A model generated the notes under the pieces. It was given only the letters and a program-made list of their open reading frames with translations. It was not told where the DNA came from and did no database searches. Source: Phylloscopus collybita (lineage: Eukaryota > Chordata > Aves > Passeriformes > Phylloscopidae). From it: a stretch of DNA of 64,000 bases. The stretch is from assembly GCA_027886175.1 (NCBI GenBank), contig JAJNNQ010000137.1, positions 36,566,001 to 36,630,000 of the forward strand, given 5' to 3'. Below, piece by piece: positions 48,825 to 63,284 of this stretch. Position numbers and translations under genes: made by a program. Within the stretch, counting starts at the first letter, position 1; each line of letters starts with the position of its first letter.

Positions 48825-49589
48825 TGAGCCCCACTAGTAAGTTGCAGCAGGATTTCTTTCCAGAACACAGTCTAAGGACAGCAGCCAAATCAGGAGTCTC
48901 AAGTCCCAGTTGAGAGGTTTGTATCTTGTAATAATAGCAATCTCAGAGTGAATTTCTTTTTCATTAGGTTATTTTCTCTTTCATTAGGTTCTAATCTTTG
49001 ATTTGGTGATATGATAAAAGACTTTGGGACAGTTTTGGTCAAACACTGAAATATTCTCATATCTGAGGTTATCTAGTACAGATATCCTGGGAATGTGTAC
49101 ATATGCTGCAAAGACTATTTTACTAGGACCAATAACTTTTAATAATTAATAATCTATATTATTTACTTATTTAAGGGTTTTAAGTGTTTCTGATATTTAT
49201 GAAGATTTTCAGATAATTTCTGGAGCAGTTAAATCACAGATCACTAACACAAGGGAAAACTAATTTGGTTAAACCAGCTTATACTAGTGTGGTTTTTTTA
49301 TGGTGGGAGGTAAGGCTAGTAACCTTCTTGTAATGTCAGAGAGGCAATTATTACTTGTCAGTTGTGTCAGCACATACTGCTTTTTATTGTTCTCTTTTTT
49401 TTTCCTTCTAAACCTTTTTTTAATCTTATTTATCAGATATATTTGCAAAGTAACATGGCAGCTAAAGGACCATTTCAACCTTGAGCTGCATAAAGTGGAG
49501 ATATTTATGCCTCTCATGGAGCAAAAAGATAATAGACCCTATCTGTATAGTGACAATGAAAGTGGAATATTGCACTGAGAGTTTTAGAC
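48825..49589. other. Unique sequence, nothing recognised
   Basis: A short direct duplication of CTTTCATTAGGTT-type words occurs at about 48,955-48,990. No gene or transposon. Confidence 0.5.
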
Positions 49590-49715
49590 ACCTTATTTCT
49601 TGAAAAATGTAGACAAGCTGGATTGAGTTCAGAGGAAAACAATGGATAATAATCATGAAGATGGAGAGATTACTACATAAGGAAAGATTAAAAGAGACTC
49701 AGCACTCAGCTGTAA
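49590..49715 (+). repeat. Ancient CR1 LINE fragment
   Basis: GTAGACAAGCTGGATTGAGT, TCAGAGGAAAACAATGGATA and TACATAAGGAAAGATTAAAA follow the CR1 ORF2 3' region (consensus idea: acaagttggagagggttcagaggagggcaac... tatgaggaaaggctgaaa). Plus orientation, short, with no preserved tail. Confidence 0.6.
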
Positions 49716-51339
49716 TAAAAAACCCTTCTTTTTTTGGAGATGCATTCTCCAAACCTTATATATAAATATAAACCTGCATATGTATAACTGCCATAGCATT
49801 CATGGTGTTTTCCATTTCACGTGCTAATGGCAAAAAAAAAAAAAATCTTTTTCTGCAGACTGGAAGTTAGAGAGCAGGCAATTCAGGAGCTACTGTGGGC
49901 ATCAGAGTAAACTTCAGCAGGAAGACAAGATGTCTTTCCTCCACCACACCATGTTAGTTAATCCGCACAAAACTGTTACACCGATTCAACTCATTCCTCA
50001 AATGACCCAGAACTTTGTGTAAGCTTCACTCATGCAAGCTATGATAAAAATAAGCATCTCATTAATATTTCACTTAGTTATTCCGTATCTCTGTTCCTAG
50101 TAACAGTTTGGAGCTCAAAAGTGGGTAAAAGACATCATAGTGGCTTCTTGAATGAACACTCTTCTTCTGCCCAAATATCAAGCTTAAATGAACCTGGAAG
50201 TCAATTCTGAGATAACCCTAGTAAAGTTTTATGCTTTTGCACAACAGCTGAGGTGAATGCTTAAACTTGCTCTCTTACTGCTTTTGAGGAGTTAGTCCAG
50301 TCTTGCTACCTTTGCAGCCATTGAAAAATTGGCAATGGCTCTGAATGGACTCAGGCAGCTCAGGCAAGACAGTTATGTGGGAATATAGCAAAGTCTGAAC
50401 TTAAGGCAAAATATATCCAAAATGTATAAGTATATACAGTTTTATACTTCATTAGGTGTGTTTTTCCCTAATTTATTTAAACATATTTCCAATTTCTTCT
50501 GATATATGAAACAAATTGAAAAATGCAGTGCTATCTTGCTTGTATGAGAGTCCACACCTAAGGTCACAACCTCATGTAAATGAGCTCTGGTTTTAGGGAA
50601 AAGGATAGTCTGTTTAAAGGGCTTGAGTTTGAAATTATTACTATTTCTGGATTTAACATCTGAGAGCCCTGGAGTCCAACAGATACAAGTCCCTCATCTG
50701 CAGATTTATGCTCTGTGACATAAATCAGAATAGCTTATTGAATTTCATGAAAGGACACTGATTTTACATTTGGTTTCTACTGAACTTGAGTATTTAAAAT
50801 GACAAATGTGTTGGGGAAGTGACTCATGAGAATTATCTAGTGGAAATGAAGCTGTTTACTGCACCTTTAAAACAGAAATGATGATGACATATGCTACAGA
50901 TTCTGTGTTGCAGATAAGCAAGTAGGGGAGTCTTAAATGAGACAGCAAATCACTTACATCCTAAACTGGGAACTGAATGCAGGGTTCCAGTGGTAGAAGT
51001 GGAACGGTGTCAAAGTCACTGTCCTGTGCTCTGTGTGTAGCTAAATTGTCACTTCAAGTACAGAAATCTGATTGAATCTGAACTGTCAAAACAGTAGCTG
51101 AGGGTGTTTATTTGAAATGAAAAAAAAAATAAAAAACACACTGTTGGTTGCAGGTTTCCTTGTTTCTTAAAGATTGAGAAAATGCTGTGAAGGAAATAGA
51201 ACACTGAAATTTTAGATTTCCAGTGGGAACTATTACTTGGCAGTTGATATGTTTCTCATCGCCTAGAAATAATTATGTATTCAAGCCCCTCAGTTAAATT
51301 GGCACATTAAGATTTCTGACTTAGTATCATAACTGTAAA
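49716..51339. other. Unique sequence, nothing recognised
   Basis: No gene, RNA or transposon was recognised. Confidence 0.5.
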
Positions 51340-52020
51340 GCAGAAATCCTGCAAGCCAGTGGCAGGTCTGCCCTTGGGGGCCCATCCTTTGGGGGTGTTC
51401 AAAGACATGGCAGAGACACTTGTGGCTGTGCTGGTGTCAGAAGGTGTGTCACTCTCCAGTTGTGGTCTCAGATGCAGTGTTTCTTGCAGGGGCTCTTGGA
51501 GAAGAGCTGGCACTTGTGCACTGAGTAGGACAGCTTGAACAGTGGCCTCTGGGCAGGCTGAGAAGCTGTCTCACTGATGTCAGCATGTGTACCTGGCACT
51601 TGGCTGGAGACAGAGTTAATCACATCAAACACAGAGCAGGAAGAGAATGCAGAGATGAGTGCTCCCCATTTGAAGAATTGAGGGAGCGAGAGACAATGAA
51701 GCTTTGCCATTATATATTCATCCCCCAGCAGATGTAATGAAAGCAGGGGAACAGGTTCACACTGAATGACTTTTGGCAGAGGAGCTTTCATGTCCTGAAA
51801 CAACAAGCGGGTACAAAAGGACCACCCTGCAGAGCAGTAGCTTTGAGGGTCCTATGGCAGGTGCAGCCAAATCCCAGCATCAACAGCCTGCTGCCTGCTC
51901 CTCCTCCTCTGGCCTCACACAGCTGCAGAGGCAGATCCTCCTTCTGGCAGCTGCCACCACAGTGAGAAACATTAGTGTGCAATGGCAAGCTGAGAGATGC
52001 AAGGCCTGTTAGTATGTCCA
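51340..52020. other. GC-richer unclassified segment
   Basis: Composition shifts to visibly higher GC than the flanks but with few CpG. Open frames occur on both strands (51468-51806 minus, 112 codons; 51773-52012 plus, 79 codons; 51788-52021 minus, 77 codons), as expected where stops are rare. GGGGGTGTTCAAAGACATGG faintly recalls a CR1 3' block, but neighbouring blocks do not follow. It may be an unrecognised LTR or old repeat. Confidence 0.35.
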
Positions 52021-55000
52021 ATGCACTTTGTATCAGCCAGCCATATTTTTGTGCTGTCAGTCAAGGACAAGGAGGTCAGCTAGAGGAAGCGGTAGGAGTA
52101 TTGAAGAGCAAGGCAGATAGGGGCAGGAGGTAGGAAAAAGTTTATTTCACTGCAGAAAACATGGCTCAAATGCTGCATGCATTCCTAATCACTCATACCA
52201 CATAAATATGTTCTTGAGAAGAAAAAGAGTCAAGAAGGTCGTGATAAGATGAAAAAGGAATAATGAATCTGTCTCATACAGGGCAACTCAAAGGTTTAGT
52301 CTTCTTTAGCCTGAAGGATGAGAAGAGATATGGTATCTTTTTGTAAGTGCATTGGAGAAAACATCAAGGTAGGTGAAGGGCTGAGAATCTCTAAATTGGC
52401 TGGGAACTTGAACCTAACCAACAAAGCAGTAAGGTTCCTGCTGTGGGAATAATAGGGTAAAGAACCCCTTTGCCTTGTAAGAAATGAGGGCCAATAAATA
52501 TACAATGTCATGCCTACTTTATTAGAACTCTGTTCTTGAAAACAAAGGAGGCTATGTAGCTTTCAGTTCATTGAAAAGGATCATTGAGAAAAGATGAGAG
52601 AAAACAGGCACATGTTGTACAACACCACTGTATTTTCTGTGAGATACCAAATAACCTGAGACTTCTGAAAAACCTCTGGACCTGGCACAGCTAATGACAT
52701 TGCAACATTTCATAGGTGACAGGTACCTCTGATAATAACCACAGAAGTTTTGCCTATATGAAGAGCATAGAATTAGATCTATTCTGTGTTGGGGGAAGGG
52801 GCGTATTTCAATTGTTTAGTCTTTTTTGATTATCCAAGTGATTGCCTGTTGCAGAGATTAACATATGAAGCCAGCTGTGCCACAGTGCAGGTTTCTGAGC
52901 TGAATAATAAATTGCTTGCACTGCATCTTAGGGATCACAGAATACTATTTCCCTGATCTGTGTATTTGCAGCAATAGTTTGGATTGAGGAATTGTGCTCT
53001 GATAAGAAGATTCCAATATTTGGCTACTTATGAAATATATCATGACAATATATGGGAGACATTTGTCTTTTTAATTAATATAGGCATTTTTTTTCTTTTT
53101 AATTATGTAGAGGTTGTAATTGATGGAAACTGAGTCAGGAGAGAGAGCTGAGCTCAGCTGTTTACTAGTGGACTCGGGGCCTTACATTTAAATGAGGTGT
53201 TTTGTGGCCAACATCACTTAGAGCACTGCAGGTCAGGTGTAGTTTCAGTGTAGTTGCAAGTAAATTGAGGTTTATGATACCTTACACAAGCTGAACTTAG
53301 GCCCATGCTATTTGGGCATTCGAGGCAGGCAGTTCATACTCACAAGTTAAGACTTTTCTGTATAAAACTTCCTTTAACGCTTGCTCATCATACAAATCCT
53401 GCTAATGCCCCTCGATCCACCTGTGTGTTTTTGACGAAGGCTGGGCTACGCTGCCAGATTAGGATGTAGCTGTTTTGTGTCCTCAAAGCACATCAAATCC
53501 TCTAGTCTTTACTCCTTTCAGTTCAATAAGGACTGCATCTAAGTAAAGTGAAGGATTTGAATATATTTATTTTCTTTCTAATTTCCTTCCAGTCGTGCAC
53601 TCTGATCATTATACTGGGATCTCAGGCTAGGGTTCATCAAAAACCATACACAAATGTATGGTTCATACATATTTTGCTATGATTTTAGATTTAAAGTTCA
53701 GTATTTTCCTTATATTAATAAAGGAGATTCTGTGCTTTATTTTATATACTTCCTCGATAGCAATCTTGATGTTTTCTTCATCACTTCAGGGTTCTTTCCT
53801 TTCACTGACAAATTTTCCTTCAGATACACATTCATATTCAGGACATTATAATTCCATTTATTCTCAGGAGATGCAGAATCTCTTTTCATTCTGGTGGTGA
53901 CCCAGAACTACCTTTCCATTGTCCTCTTCAGTCTGTTTCTGTAAGTGTCCTGACACATCCCACTACATTTGACAGCAATTTTCTGGCATATGCTTAGGCA
54001 GTCAGTCTCACTAAAAAGCTCTTGTCAACCACTGAATTTCTAATGAAATACCACCATGTAGGGGAGGTTTTAAAACAATAGAAAGAGAGAAAAGGGTGTG
54101 GCTTTCTTTCTCATGCACTATTCAGGTTCCATGGGGAGACAACTTAATATCTGTGGGACAAATACTTGAGATCTGCTTTCACCTGATGAAATGGTAACTC
54201 ATAGCTCTGCTAAAGCCACAGGTGCCCCTCATCCCAGGTGCAGCAGCTGTAACCTACAATTATTTCCCTTCCTTTGCTTGCCACAGTAACTCAGGTGCAC
54301 TTTGGCAGAGATGGATCTCAATCATCACCGGAGAAAGAAGGAGGATATCTTCTCACAGACTTTCTCTGGCAGAAGCATGGTGCAATACTGGGAAGTAAAA
54401 CTGATCTACCTTACCAACACTTTATTAGTATAGCTCCTACATATAGAGGTTGGATACCTCTATATCTTGTTGCAGAGGAAATAATATTCTTTATATGTTA
54501 ATAGAGTTCAAAATATTAAGACCTCAGCATTCATTGTTTAAAGTGTCATTTGACTTTCTAAATACAGGAGGATGTCGTGGTTATTGCAAGGTGTTGGCTA
54601 AAGGGTTTTAACAATGACTATTATAACAGAGTAAAAGCAGTGAGCCATTTTTTATCATGCATGAAAGCAAGTGGAGTGCCTGATAGTTTCCAGGTTAGAC
54701 CCAAGTGTTGGAAAAAAAAAAATCTTGTGAAAAATTCTCATGCTGAAATATACAAAGTCCAAAATTTCTTATATTTAGTTACTGTAATTTCTTTTAATAA
54801 GAATCTCTGAGACATGAGAATATGTCAGGAGACTTCAATCTTGCACTTAATAAGACAGCTGAAGAAAGCTCCCCCCCAAAAAATTCTGGAATAACTCTCC
54901 AACAAGTAATTCTTTACGTTTTTCAGTATACTGTTTGCAATTCATCTGACATTTTAATTTTAAAACTGTAATCAGCTAAATCGTGAAGGGAATTCATTCA

Positions 55001-55565
55001 TAAAAAAGAAAAAAGTATAAAAAATTATCTGCCTCCTGACTCACCAGCTTAATATGTTCAATAAGTCAGAAGTCCTTGTGTGAATCCAGAAAGCAGAAAA
55101 GAATATTTTTCTGTTAACAGTTTGCACAAAACACATTTTTCCATGGAACTACCTTCAAGGTGATTACCTCCTGTAGTTTCATGTCTCATTTACCTAGGCC
55201 TTTGAAATAAATTAGGGGAAAGATGTTTTCTGCCACTCTGTTAATATGTATAACAAATTTGTTGTCTAGCACTCTCCTTACATTTGCCCATATGTAAAAT
55301 GCTTAAACCTCTGTCAAGGTTTTGGTTTTTGCTGAAGTGTGGTCTAAGCAGGGAGTAAGGACTGCAGGTCAGAAGATGAACAGAATAATGTGAAGGACAA
55401 AGATGGCAAGTTCCGTTTTATATCTACTGTGAATCCCTGACATTTTTTTTCCGGTCTTCAGATGACACATTTTGCATCTCTATATGTGCCTTGTTATGCA
55501 TTAACAGAAAGTTACACTTCCAAGAATCTGGATAATATGCACATCTAGCATCCCTTAAGTTAAAG
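52021..55565. other. Unique sequence, nothing firmly recognised
   Basis: Contains an acceptor-like polypyrimidine tract ending CCACAG (about 54,287) before an open frame, and a 10-bp perfect inverted repeat with 5-nt loop (54441-54465). No gene or repeat family is recognised. Confidence 0.45.
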
Positions 55566-55581
55566 AAAAAAAAAAAAAAAA
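55566..55581 (+). repeat. 16-nt poly(A) tract
   Basis: An uninterrupted A run without an upstream AATAAA. Confidence 0.95.
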
Positions 55582-56356
55582 GTGACTTTCAGTAGGCATC
55601 CGGGACCTTTATTTTTCGTTGAGACTGACCGTGCCCTGTGCCTTGATTGTTTACAGAAGCTACTGTAAATTAAATGGGTCGGGTCCAAATTATGTTGGAT
55701 ACCTCTATGTTTTTTACTTGGTTATCTACAAGATAATCAGACAGCTCTATTTTAAAGAAATCAAGAAAAATTATTAGGGGAAGGCTGTCTCAAACTTGGG
55801 GGCGGGGGGTTGCAAACATTTTGAGTTTGGAAGAGAAACTAGAAATAGGTTTGAAAACAGACCTCTGAAATTCATTCTCCAAAGGGCTGAGGAAGTTTTG
55901 ACAGGGCCTGATAACCCCTGCTCTTATCTATTTTAAATACAACTATTCCAGGTGCAGAAGAGATTCTGCTTTTACAGCTGTGTAACATATGGCAGTTGGA
56001 GACAGTATTAAACCTGCAGCCAATTTGAACTGTAGTATCATCTCTGATGTATATATTGACAGCTACAGAGTACTTATAGAAATCACAACATACAAGAACT
56101 CTTGAATGAGCACAGTAATCATGTACACAGTAATCAAAATGACTGACCTGAAATTAGATCCAAAACCAAGATATATCAGCTTTTCTTAACTGGTTCTATC
56201 ATCTTAAATGGATGTATTTGAAAATCAGATACTTCAGTAATAAACCTAATTTTAGAACTAGGCTCCATTTAAATGACTAAGGAGGGTCTTAAAGACATGA
56301 ATTTTTTAGAAAGTTTTGATTGTATCGAACTCAGATGTAAGGCCAAAGTTCCACTT

Positions 56357-56379
56357 AAAAAAAAAAAAAAAAAAAAAAA
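56357..56379 (+). repeat. 23-nt poly(A) tract
   Basis: An uninterrupted A run without an upstream AATAAA. Confidence 0.95.
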
Positions 56380-59300
56380 GATACAATGGGAAGAGTAAGG
56401 GGTGGTATTTAACAAAAGGTGTAGGTACAATTACTACACAAAAATATTGGTTTTTCCTTCCTATGTTATAAAATCTGCTGAGTTGAACTATGAAAATATA
56501 TAGTTAAGAATATCATTCTTCTGCTGGTACTCAAATGTATTAGACATAGTGATCTTGTGATTAGTTTGTTTAAGCCATGTGGAAGCAAGAAAATTTACAA
56601 GCAAAATGCAAAACTTTCACAACAAGATAGGAGATCTGCTCAACTCAGTCCTTGTTTCCTAGAGGGCAATAAGTGTGGCTAAAATAGAGAGGGTTGGCTA
56701 AAGATTGCAGTCATTCTAAGATATGGTAACATCTCTCTAGGATTATTGATGTTATTTATTGAACAATTAACAAACTGAATGAAAATACAATAATGTTAAT
56801 TTCATGAAGTAAAGCAATTTCATTTAGCTATTGGAGCGAGGAGTGAAAGAATTACCCCGTGTAATAGGAGTACCTGTAGGTATATCATAGAGCTTGTAAA
56901 TTTCAAAATTAAATCTTTACTCTAAATCAGACAAAATAGAAACTTTTGTTTCTGTTATTTACTATAGTATACACATACATCTGGGGAGTAGGAAGCAAAA
57001 TCTGTCTCATATTTTTCATGAAAAAGGATAAACCAGTACATTCAACACTGGTTTTCAGAGTACCTTATAATTCTCATCATCTTTCCCTCATTAGGACTGT
57101 TTTTCAGCCAATTCCACTGTTTATTGTAACTGGCAAACAGCCAGTTGTAATTGAACAGACCTAAATTTTATTAATAACATAGTCATCACTTTATTCACAT
57201 GTCCCCAGGTTTCTCCATACCCATATGCTCCCTTTCCCCTACTCATGAATAGCTCGTCTCTTCAGACAAAATGAACAAAACATCAATAGTAAATTAATGA
57301 AGTTATTTACTTTTACTATTATTTACATAGGATGTGAAAAGACTCCAAATTTCATTAAGGAAAATAAGCAATTACAGGATATTCCGCTTGGATACCTTCA
57401 ACAGGCTTAAAGAAATCCACAAAGAACAATTATTTTGATGACTCTAATGATTTCAAGTCTACTGAAACAAATGCATATTCGTAATTTTCTAACCAATATA
57501 TTTATTCCATGATAAACAATCTCGTATAAAAATCTGATTATAAGAAACTGTCTTTTCACTGTCAATCATGCAGCCCTTGAAACAGCACAGTGAAATGAAT
57601 GATGGATGAAATTAATTCCTTCCACTGGTACTAAAAGCTGCCTTTGTACATCTTTGATCCTAATTCAAAATGTGATGTTTGTATTTATTTGGTTACTGTA
57701 GAAGGGCTGGAGCCAGCATAGGTGAATATTGTAGAATAATATTTGCAAAAAGTGCATCCTACAAAAATTGGGGAAAAAAACCCCAAACCACAATCAAAAT
57801 CTCTTTGATGATGTTAGGAGCCTTTTTACTGTATTCTCTAGAATCAACTGTTTCTACTGAAACGTCATGGGAATCAAAGTTTTATATATTCACTGATGTA
57901 GGCTCCCCCATAAAAATTGGTTGATATGTAGCTCACATCACAAGTTTAGAACACTTGTAAATCAATTTCTAATAAATGTTTATGTCTGACTGCAAGCTTT
58001 TCTTTATAAAATGCAACAGGGCTAACCACTTATGGAAAGTTACACAAATGCTTGGGAGCTTTGCTGCGTCAGGTACAAGACATTAGTGTTACACAGGGTT
58101 AAGACAGAGCTGTGGGAGGTTCCTCCTATCTAGCTAGGAGGATCATATAGTACAAGCCATTAAGTAACATTTTTTTTTTCATGGCATATTTATTCAATCA
58201 ACGTTGAGATAAATTTTATGCTGTTTCATTGCAAATATTGCAGAATAAGTGAGTTCGTGCTCTTATAGAATTAATAACTCATTACAGATATTTTAGAGAT
58301 TATGAGAAAAGTCACACAAAACTGAGGGTATAAATCTCCCCATTCTGATAGTGGGAAGACTGTCCTTTAACACAGAAAAAGTGCACAGAACATGACATGG
58401 TATTAGAAGGCACATTTTTCCTTGGCATCCTGAAAGAACAAAAATTAGCAATAATCACAAGCCATACATTTAGTAAAAATATTTCAAATAAAATGGTGCT
58501 TGAAATGTTCTTCTAAATGCAACAAAAATATAAACCTTTAAATGAAAACAAAGATAGCTCAACCTCGGATTTACAAGTTTATTTGTGTACTAGTCTTTCC
58601 AGTACTGACCTCAGGTACAGAGCAATAATAAGAACCATAAATTTGTTGGCAGCATTGAGAACAGTTTCAGTTCCACAGTGCATGCGCAGTGCAAATTGAA
58701 CAATGCAGATTAATATAAACCAATTTAAGTATTTACCCAAATGATGCAATAATCTGCTTTACTTACTGGAAAGAAAAGTCATAATGAAAAAATGCTGCTT
58801 TCATTGTGTCTTTTGACAATGACTAATGCATTATTTTCTTTCATGTAATTTCAATAATGTGTTTTCCTATAGTTTAGGAAGGCAAAGAATGCCCACAGCC
58901 TGTGTATGAGTGAAAAACCACATGTCTGCTGTGGGAATAGATGCAAAATAGTGTCTTCCTAAGTATATCTGACTTGCTAGTTTGAATATGACTTTTACAT
59001 ACTGGAGGATTCAGTTATTGGTGAAAACTGGAGTCTTTTTTTTTTATTTTTTGCCATAGGAAGTGGGAAATGAAGGCTGACTCTAAACAAGAACTGGTCT
59101 CTCTCTGTCCTCAGCTTTATCCTCAGAGAATCTACCCTCAAGGAAAATTATCTCACACCTGTCACTCAGTCCAGAGTTGAATGAAAACTTTAAAAAGGCT
59201 TTGGGGAAACCCATTCACAGTAAAAGAACCTCTAAGGTGCACTTCCTATCTCTGTTCACTTTTTGTACTGGAGATCTTCCCACTGGCATAGCTCTTTGGA

Positions 59301-62300
59301 GCATGGATCAATTCTAAAGAGACTGTCAAATGTCTGATATCACCAGGTACAGGCTTTGTGCCTGTCCTGTGCTGAACAAAGGTATATCTTATGTGGTTTA
59401 CTCACAATGAGAAGTACTGTCAAGCTTGTTAGGAGTGCAGAGCAATTCAGCCCAGCCTCAGGACACCACCAGGACAACCACATCCAGCAGCAAAGGGTGA
59501 GCAGGAGGCAGTGCTGGTGACTCCCCCCCTAAACTGTGGCAGAAGCCAGGTTAACAATGCAGCAGCATGGGCTGTCTAATGATGGCACTCAAACCTGAGC
59601 TCCATCTCCCTGATTAGTCTATTTCTGCAGACAAAGGTGTAGAGTTTAATAGCCTACAAGTAGATTTATCTTCCTGGTATTTGGCTGAATGCACTTTGAA
59701 CAAATATAAATTTGTAACTTCCAGGATTGATGGGAGTTTTACAGCCAATTTCAGTGAGAAAAAAGCCAAACCAATGCCAATTGTATTCAACCCCACCATT
59801 CATCTTCTTGAAGAGTTAAGGAACTCAAGGTCTGTACTTAAGATGTTTAGAAAGCCTTTTAATATACATGTGAAAGAAAAAAAAAAGAGGTATCTGCTAA
59901 TGCAGTGTTAACCAATAACTCAATGCTCCTACATATAGCAAGCTGAAAAGAAAATAAGCCCAACTGTTGCTATGAAAAGGCTATGTAAAGATGTATAGAT
60001 TTTTATATATCTATGATAGATTTTTACTAATTATAGAAGACATCACTATGTTAATTTGTCACATGCCATTGGCAGATTGGTATCTTATGGGAAAATGTTG
60101 CAATTCTTACAGCACTTGATATTTTACAGATAATTATATAAACATTTAGCACAGAGGCATAGATTTTAAAGCAATTTGCTATATCATTTACCATATTTTA
60201 CACTAAATTAATAGTTAAATAAAATTTAAATTATTCCAGCTGTAATCTGAAATTTTTTAAATAATTTTAAAAATATTATCTCTTCATTATTTAAGCAAAG
60301 CATGCAAAATGCCATTTTATGAATTAGTACCATGGATTTAATTTATGTTTGACCCCTTCAACAACATGACTTAGTAAAAGTGATAGTTTTTTAAAATGTG
60401 AGACTACCTTTGTTGTGACTGCTGCCACACTAGTGTAATGGTAAAATAATTAACTTCAATATGTGTTCAAATATATCAATAAATAAATGTATAAAATAAA
60501 ATATATAAAATAAATAGTATGAAGAGTATATCTTTGTGCTGAAGTTAATTTGATGACAAAGTGTTTTCCTTGATCTCAGCCTACAGATTAACAATTAAAA
60601 TTGTTTACATCACAAAACTCAAAGGTCCAGTGTCTTGATACTAGGTAAAGAAGGTGTGCTTGAAGAAAACTCTTCCAGGTAGTTATATGCATCCAAAATC
60701 ATCTCTTAACTTCTACCAGTCCATGGACAGGAGAATTTCTCAACAAGAGATGGTGTCTTTGCAGCGAATTGTCACTGATTTGTTTTTACTTCCTTAACTT
60801 AGGTTATTTGTGGAATTTGCATAAGCTTTTATGTTTAACTCATAGAAGAAAAGGAGAATGATAGCCACTTTGCAGTCTTAAAAACACCATAATCTTGAAG
60901 GTATTAATCAAGTTATAAAATGACAGGGGTTTTGTTTTATTAAAAACATGACATCAAAAGACAGTAAGAACTAAATTATACAGCAAGAAATACCATGCTA
61001 TGAACTTACTTATGCTGTCACTATTTAGCAGCACTCTTTTCATCTGTCCCTCTAGTGTTTCTGCTCTCCTTAGCTCACTGACACACTCGTTGCATAACTG
61101 GTCCTGTCAAATTAACTCCAAATTAAGTTCAACAATTCTCCTAGTAGCTTTTCCTATCTTTCTTCTGAGCAATCAAACGTTACGAACTCTGTGACTCCTG
61201 GTTATGTTGATGACAAATTTTAAACTTCACTTAGTATAAAATGCAGACTTAAGCCATATATTAAACTAGTCAATAGTTTCCTAGCTAAGATCTTACTAAT
61301 ACTGCAAGGTGCTGCACATCTCGCAACACAGTTTTAAGAATCTTGGAAAATAATGAGGTTTCATATAAGTGTTTTTAAAATTGGCAGACTCAGGAAAAAA
61401 TAGGCAATATATTTTGTGTGTAAGTCAAAACACTGCACTAAAATATTGGAAAATAATCCTGGATTTATTGGTTCAAAAGCACAGGGTGAGACTCAGCTTA
61501 CATTTTTATTGGCTATGATTCCATCCACAAAATCATGTGTGAGTTGGTTGGGAAAAGAAATTGGGGGATTTTTTTATATATCTTTTTTTTTTTAATGGAT
61601 TATTGTACTTTTTTTAAAAAGACCTCTTTATAGTAAGCTCTTATCAGTCTAAACTGTGAAAAAGTCTCATTTGGAAAATGCTGAATTGGATGGTTTTGAG
61701 CAGTTCACTACATTATGATCTAATTTAATATATTGTCCTGTAGATCAACTTCTGTGTTTTGATAAGCAAATTATTGTCCTAAAATTATTCTTTAGAGCAA
61801 TGCATCTCCTCTAGTTATTGCAGTGGAAACTCACTTGCCAAGTTCTTACGAAGCAAATCAGAGGTGAACTTGAAGCATTCCCCCACGCTTCATGTAAGGG
61901 CAGGACACACACTGAGGTTACTAGGTGGAAGTGAGCCTAAAAAAATCAAGAGACAGAGCTGTATCCCAAAGAATTATTAGTTTTATTATTTACACACCCA
62001 AAGTTAACGGTATCCTCAGTTTTCCCTTGCTTTGGAAGAATGTCCAGGAAAACTTTAGGTGCCTTGGTACTTCACACCAACACATTTCATACTCACAGAT
62101 TCCTATTGCTTTATACAAGATTTGTTCTAGGGTTTCATTTAGGGAGTGTTGCCCTAATGTCTATGCCCCTATCTCTTTTTGTCCCAGTTCACTGACAAGC
62201 CAAGATTTGTCATTGGTTAGGTGAAGGAACATAGTTGGCATCGTTTCTTCCAGCAGGGCCATGCATTTTCTATTTTCTGACCTTGTTCATTAATTTCTTC

Positions 62301-63284
62301 CATTGTGGAATTTATAAAATTCTTTCCATTTCTTCTTATAATAGACACTATATGCATTTTCATAAAACCTTCAGCCAGTAGCTCAGTGAAATATAAAGTA
62401 ACGGGAAGACATGGATGATATATGTATATATTACAATGATACAACCCAAAGATATATTGACAATGTGATGCTTTTTTTCACATTAGCCAGTTTCTCAGAA
62501 CATTGGCTGAGCAATGGTTGTAGCAGAAGCAGAATGTGTTCAGAGAGGGATAACAAAGAGGGGAGAAACACAAAGAAATTCCTTCATACTGCAGACATGA
62601 ACAGCTCAGGTTTGTTCTGTATAGACAGAGGCAGCATCCTCTCTCCATTCCTAGGAAGAAATGCTGAATTAAAAACCATGCAATTTACTGAGGTGATTAC
62701 AGGAGACAGGCAATGGTTTATTTAAAGTACATTTAAGTCCCATTTACAAAGGTTTTTCCAAAACCAGGATGTGTAAACCTGAAGTTTTCCCCATGATCCC
62801 ATAACCCATGATAGTTAAAAATAAAGAAGTAAATACCGTAAGTGTAATTTTAAAATCATAAAGGATAAGAACACCAGAATAGTAAATGTGTCTTTGCAAG
62901 AAGAGAAAAGGAAACATAGCCAAATGAGATTCCACTTAACCTTTCTTGTAATACATGAAACATTCATAAAAGCCAAAGGCTATTCAAAATGCACAAATAA
63001 AATTCCTTTCACAAGAGATATCTAACTCACAGGACTCCTGGACATTTCAACTCATCGTATGCAAAGGGTTGATTAGATTCACAAAATAATTAGCCACAGA
63101 GAGAAAGAACATCTACGGCTACAATGTATTTTAAAGTAAATAAAGGAGTATTCAGTTACTTAAAGAGGAAGATGCTTATCCGTGTTTCAGGACAGCATCT
63201 CAATATTAAGACATAGAATACAATTTAGCCTACAGGCAAGAACATACATGATAAATGCTGAAAAAATCTTATTTTGTTATTTAG
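56380..63284. other. Unique AT-rich sequence, nothing firmly recognised
   Basis: No gene or transposon was recognised over 6.9 kb. The stretch 57,540-57,670 has regulatory-like words (GTCAATCATGCAG, GAAATTAATTCC, a TCF-like CATCTTTGATC). 60,460-60,530 is low-complexity AT. All open frames are at or below 104 codons and without family features. Confidence 0.45.

Noticed and set aside
58169..58195. Second AATAAA plus A-run on the minus strand
   Set aside because: The A run is only about 10 nt and such combinations are expected by chance in AT-rich DNA.
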